Below, piece by piece: positions 5,905-6,839 of a DNA stretch of 6,839 bases; within the stretch, counting starts at the first letter, position 1; each line of letters starts with the position of its first letter. Made by a program: the position numbers and the translations under genes. The notes beneath the pieces were generated by a model, which saw only the letters and a program-made list of their open reading frames with translations, was not told the DNA's origin and searched no databases. The stretch is from DATGIQ01 sp035295665 (GTDB lineage: Bacteria > Planctomycetota > Planctomycetia > Gemmatales > Gemmataceae). The stretch lies in contig DATGIQ010000274.1 of NCBI GenBank assembly GCA_035295665.1, positions 1 through 6,839 on the forward strand, in the 5' to 3' direction.

Positions 5905-6839
5905 TTAGCTGCTCGAACCAAGTGTCGAATCGTAGAAGTTGCTCTGGTCATCAATCCCTGCTTGCGGTGGCTGCGGGGGCGGGGGCTCGAAGTAGCTCCG
6001 GTTGGCCTCGCTGCCGCCCGCGGCGGAGGGGGTCCAGATCGCCTTGGGATTGTTCGGCTCCGTACCGCGGCCAAAGTTCATGTTCGAGACGCCGGCAACC
6101 AGGCCATTGGCCCCTGCGGAAATGATCTGGAACGTGTTGGCATTCAGATATCGCACCGACGGGGTCAAGCCTTCGGCATAGGGCCAAACTCCAAGTGACG
6201 TGCAATCGCTCGATGGCTTGCTGCCCAGAAGGATGCTATTGAGATAGCGGTTGTAGCCATTACGCGCTTTGTAGGAGCTGAAGTAGGCATAGGGAACGTT
6301 GCCGTACGTATCCTTGTAGGATAGATGCACCGTAGAGATTGCCGGCAACGGCTGCTTGGTCAGGACATCGATGAATCCCGACGCCCGCGCCCCCTGCGGA
6401 ACAAACACGAGCCGGTCGGAGCTGAACTCGAAAAGGGGCGGGAAGACATCGCCGCCGCCAAGAATGTGGGCGGCCGGGTTGCTTGCGTTGGTCGAAAACC
6501 CGCTACAGAACGGTTTGTTGGAGTTGGCATCGATCTGAGGAATGCCTCCCAAGAAGAACACGAGACACTGATCCCCTTCGAGGATCACGGGAGGGCTTGG
6601 AACTTTGTTGCCATCCCAGTCAATCCCAGCCCACCAGGTGGAATGGTTCAGCGAAGGCTTATTGACGCTATTGACCATATCCAGACGCGGAAAGATTTGC
6701 GTCAAAAACGAATACGAATCGGCGTGAAATTGCGAGAAAGGCTTGGTCGGATCGCCGTTCCGGAAGTAATCGGTAAACCGCTCCGCGAGCAGGATCCGGC
6801 TGGGGGGATAAATGCCAAACTTCTGCTTGAAGTTCTCCA
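5905..6839 (-). CDS. GspG-like pseudopilin, N-terminus beyond right edge
   Basis: The frame is open from the window edge to the TAA at 5905-5907, giving about 310 residues. A start codon at 6705 (TTG) would cut through a continuous protein, so the real start and prepilin leader lie outside the window. The first visible residues, 'ENFKQKFGIYPPSRILLAE', match the region after the pilin helix in planctomycete G-type pilins ('..F...YG.YPP..').  Further on, 'ISAGANGL' (core at 6103-6120) resembles the GspG 'SAGPDG' turn, and 'GIDDQSNFYD' (core at 5929-5952) resembles the C-terminal 'DDI.NW' motif that binds calcium in GspG. A PPPPQPP tract (about 5966-5986) separates these two motifs. Cys residues occur at three places in the exported domain. 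It is first of the series visible here and probably the G position of the operon. Much longer than classical GspG; major versus minor subunit cannot be decided. Confidence 0.8.
   Translation of the reverse strand, partial: ENFKQKFGIYPPSRILLAERFTDYFRNGDPTKPFSQFHADSYSFLTQIFPRLDMVNSVNKPSLNHSTWWAGIDWDGNKVPSPPVILEGDQCLVFFLGGIPQIDANSNKPFCSGFSTNASNPAAHILGGGDVFPPLFEFSSDRLVFVPQGARASGFIDVLTKQPLPAISTVHLSYKDTYGNVPYAYFSSYKARNGYNRYLNSILLGSKPSSDCTSLGVWPYAEGLTPSVRYLNANTFQIISAGANGLVAGVSNMNFGRGTEPNNPKAIWTPSAAGGSEANRSYFEPPPPQPPQAGIDDQSNFYDSTLGSSS

Noticed and set aside
5905..6705. Starting the right-edge gene at the TTG at 6705.
   Set aside because: The frame continues open to 6839, and the upstream residues (YPPS region) are typical of G-type pilins, so the start is outside the window.

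Overview
The window looks like a fragment of a planctomycete genome, plausibly Gemmatales or Gemmataceae. This rests on the style of the proteins, not on a database match. The PilV-like protein has an FPLG box right after its transmembrane helix. The pilin at the right edge carries a 'FKQKFGIYPPS' segment. A decayed Uma2-family gene is present, a family abundant in planctomycetes and cyanobacteria. The DNA is moderately GC-rich throughout, and all real genes lie on the minus strand.

Layout in the direction of transcription (right to left): (1) 6839-5905, a large GspG-like pseudopilin whose N-terminus is outside the window; (2) 5889-4792, a second GspG-like prepilin; (3) 4787-3879, a GspH/FimT-like prepilin; (4) 3858-2920, a GspI/PilV-like prepilin; (5) 2873-2411, a dead Uma2-family nuclease-like gene with its middle deleted; (6) 2285-1101, a GspJ/PilW-like prepilin; (7) 959-1, a GspK/PilX-like protein running off the left edge. 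The first four are packed with gaps of 15, 4 and 20 bases. GspJ-like and GspK-like are separated from them, and from each other, by 634 and 141 bases.

The order G-(G)-H-I-J-K matches the classical pseudopilin block of type II secretion operons. The likely joint product is an inner-membrane-anchored pseudopilus or type IV pilus-like fibre: G-like proteins as shaft, H/I/J/K-like proteins as the tip. The motor, platform and secretin genes are not in the window, so secretion and pilus function cannot be told apart here.

The most unusual point is the Uma2 remnant between the I-like and J-like genes. Its first 88 codons sit in the same open frame as the J-like gene. This creates a misleading 590-codon ORF (2873-1101), which I interpret as an artefact, with the real J-like start at 2285. 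A 34-base inverted repeat lies just upstream of that start. I saw no RNA genes, CRISPR array, insertion sequence or convincing terminator, and no clearly novel system.
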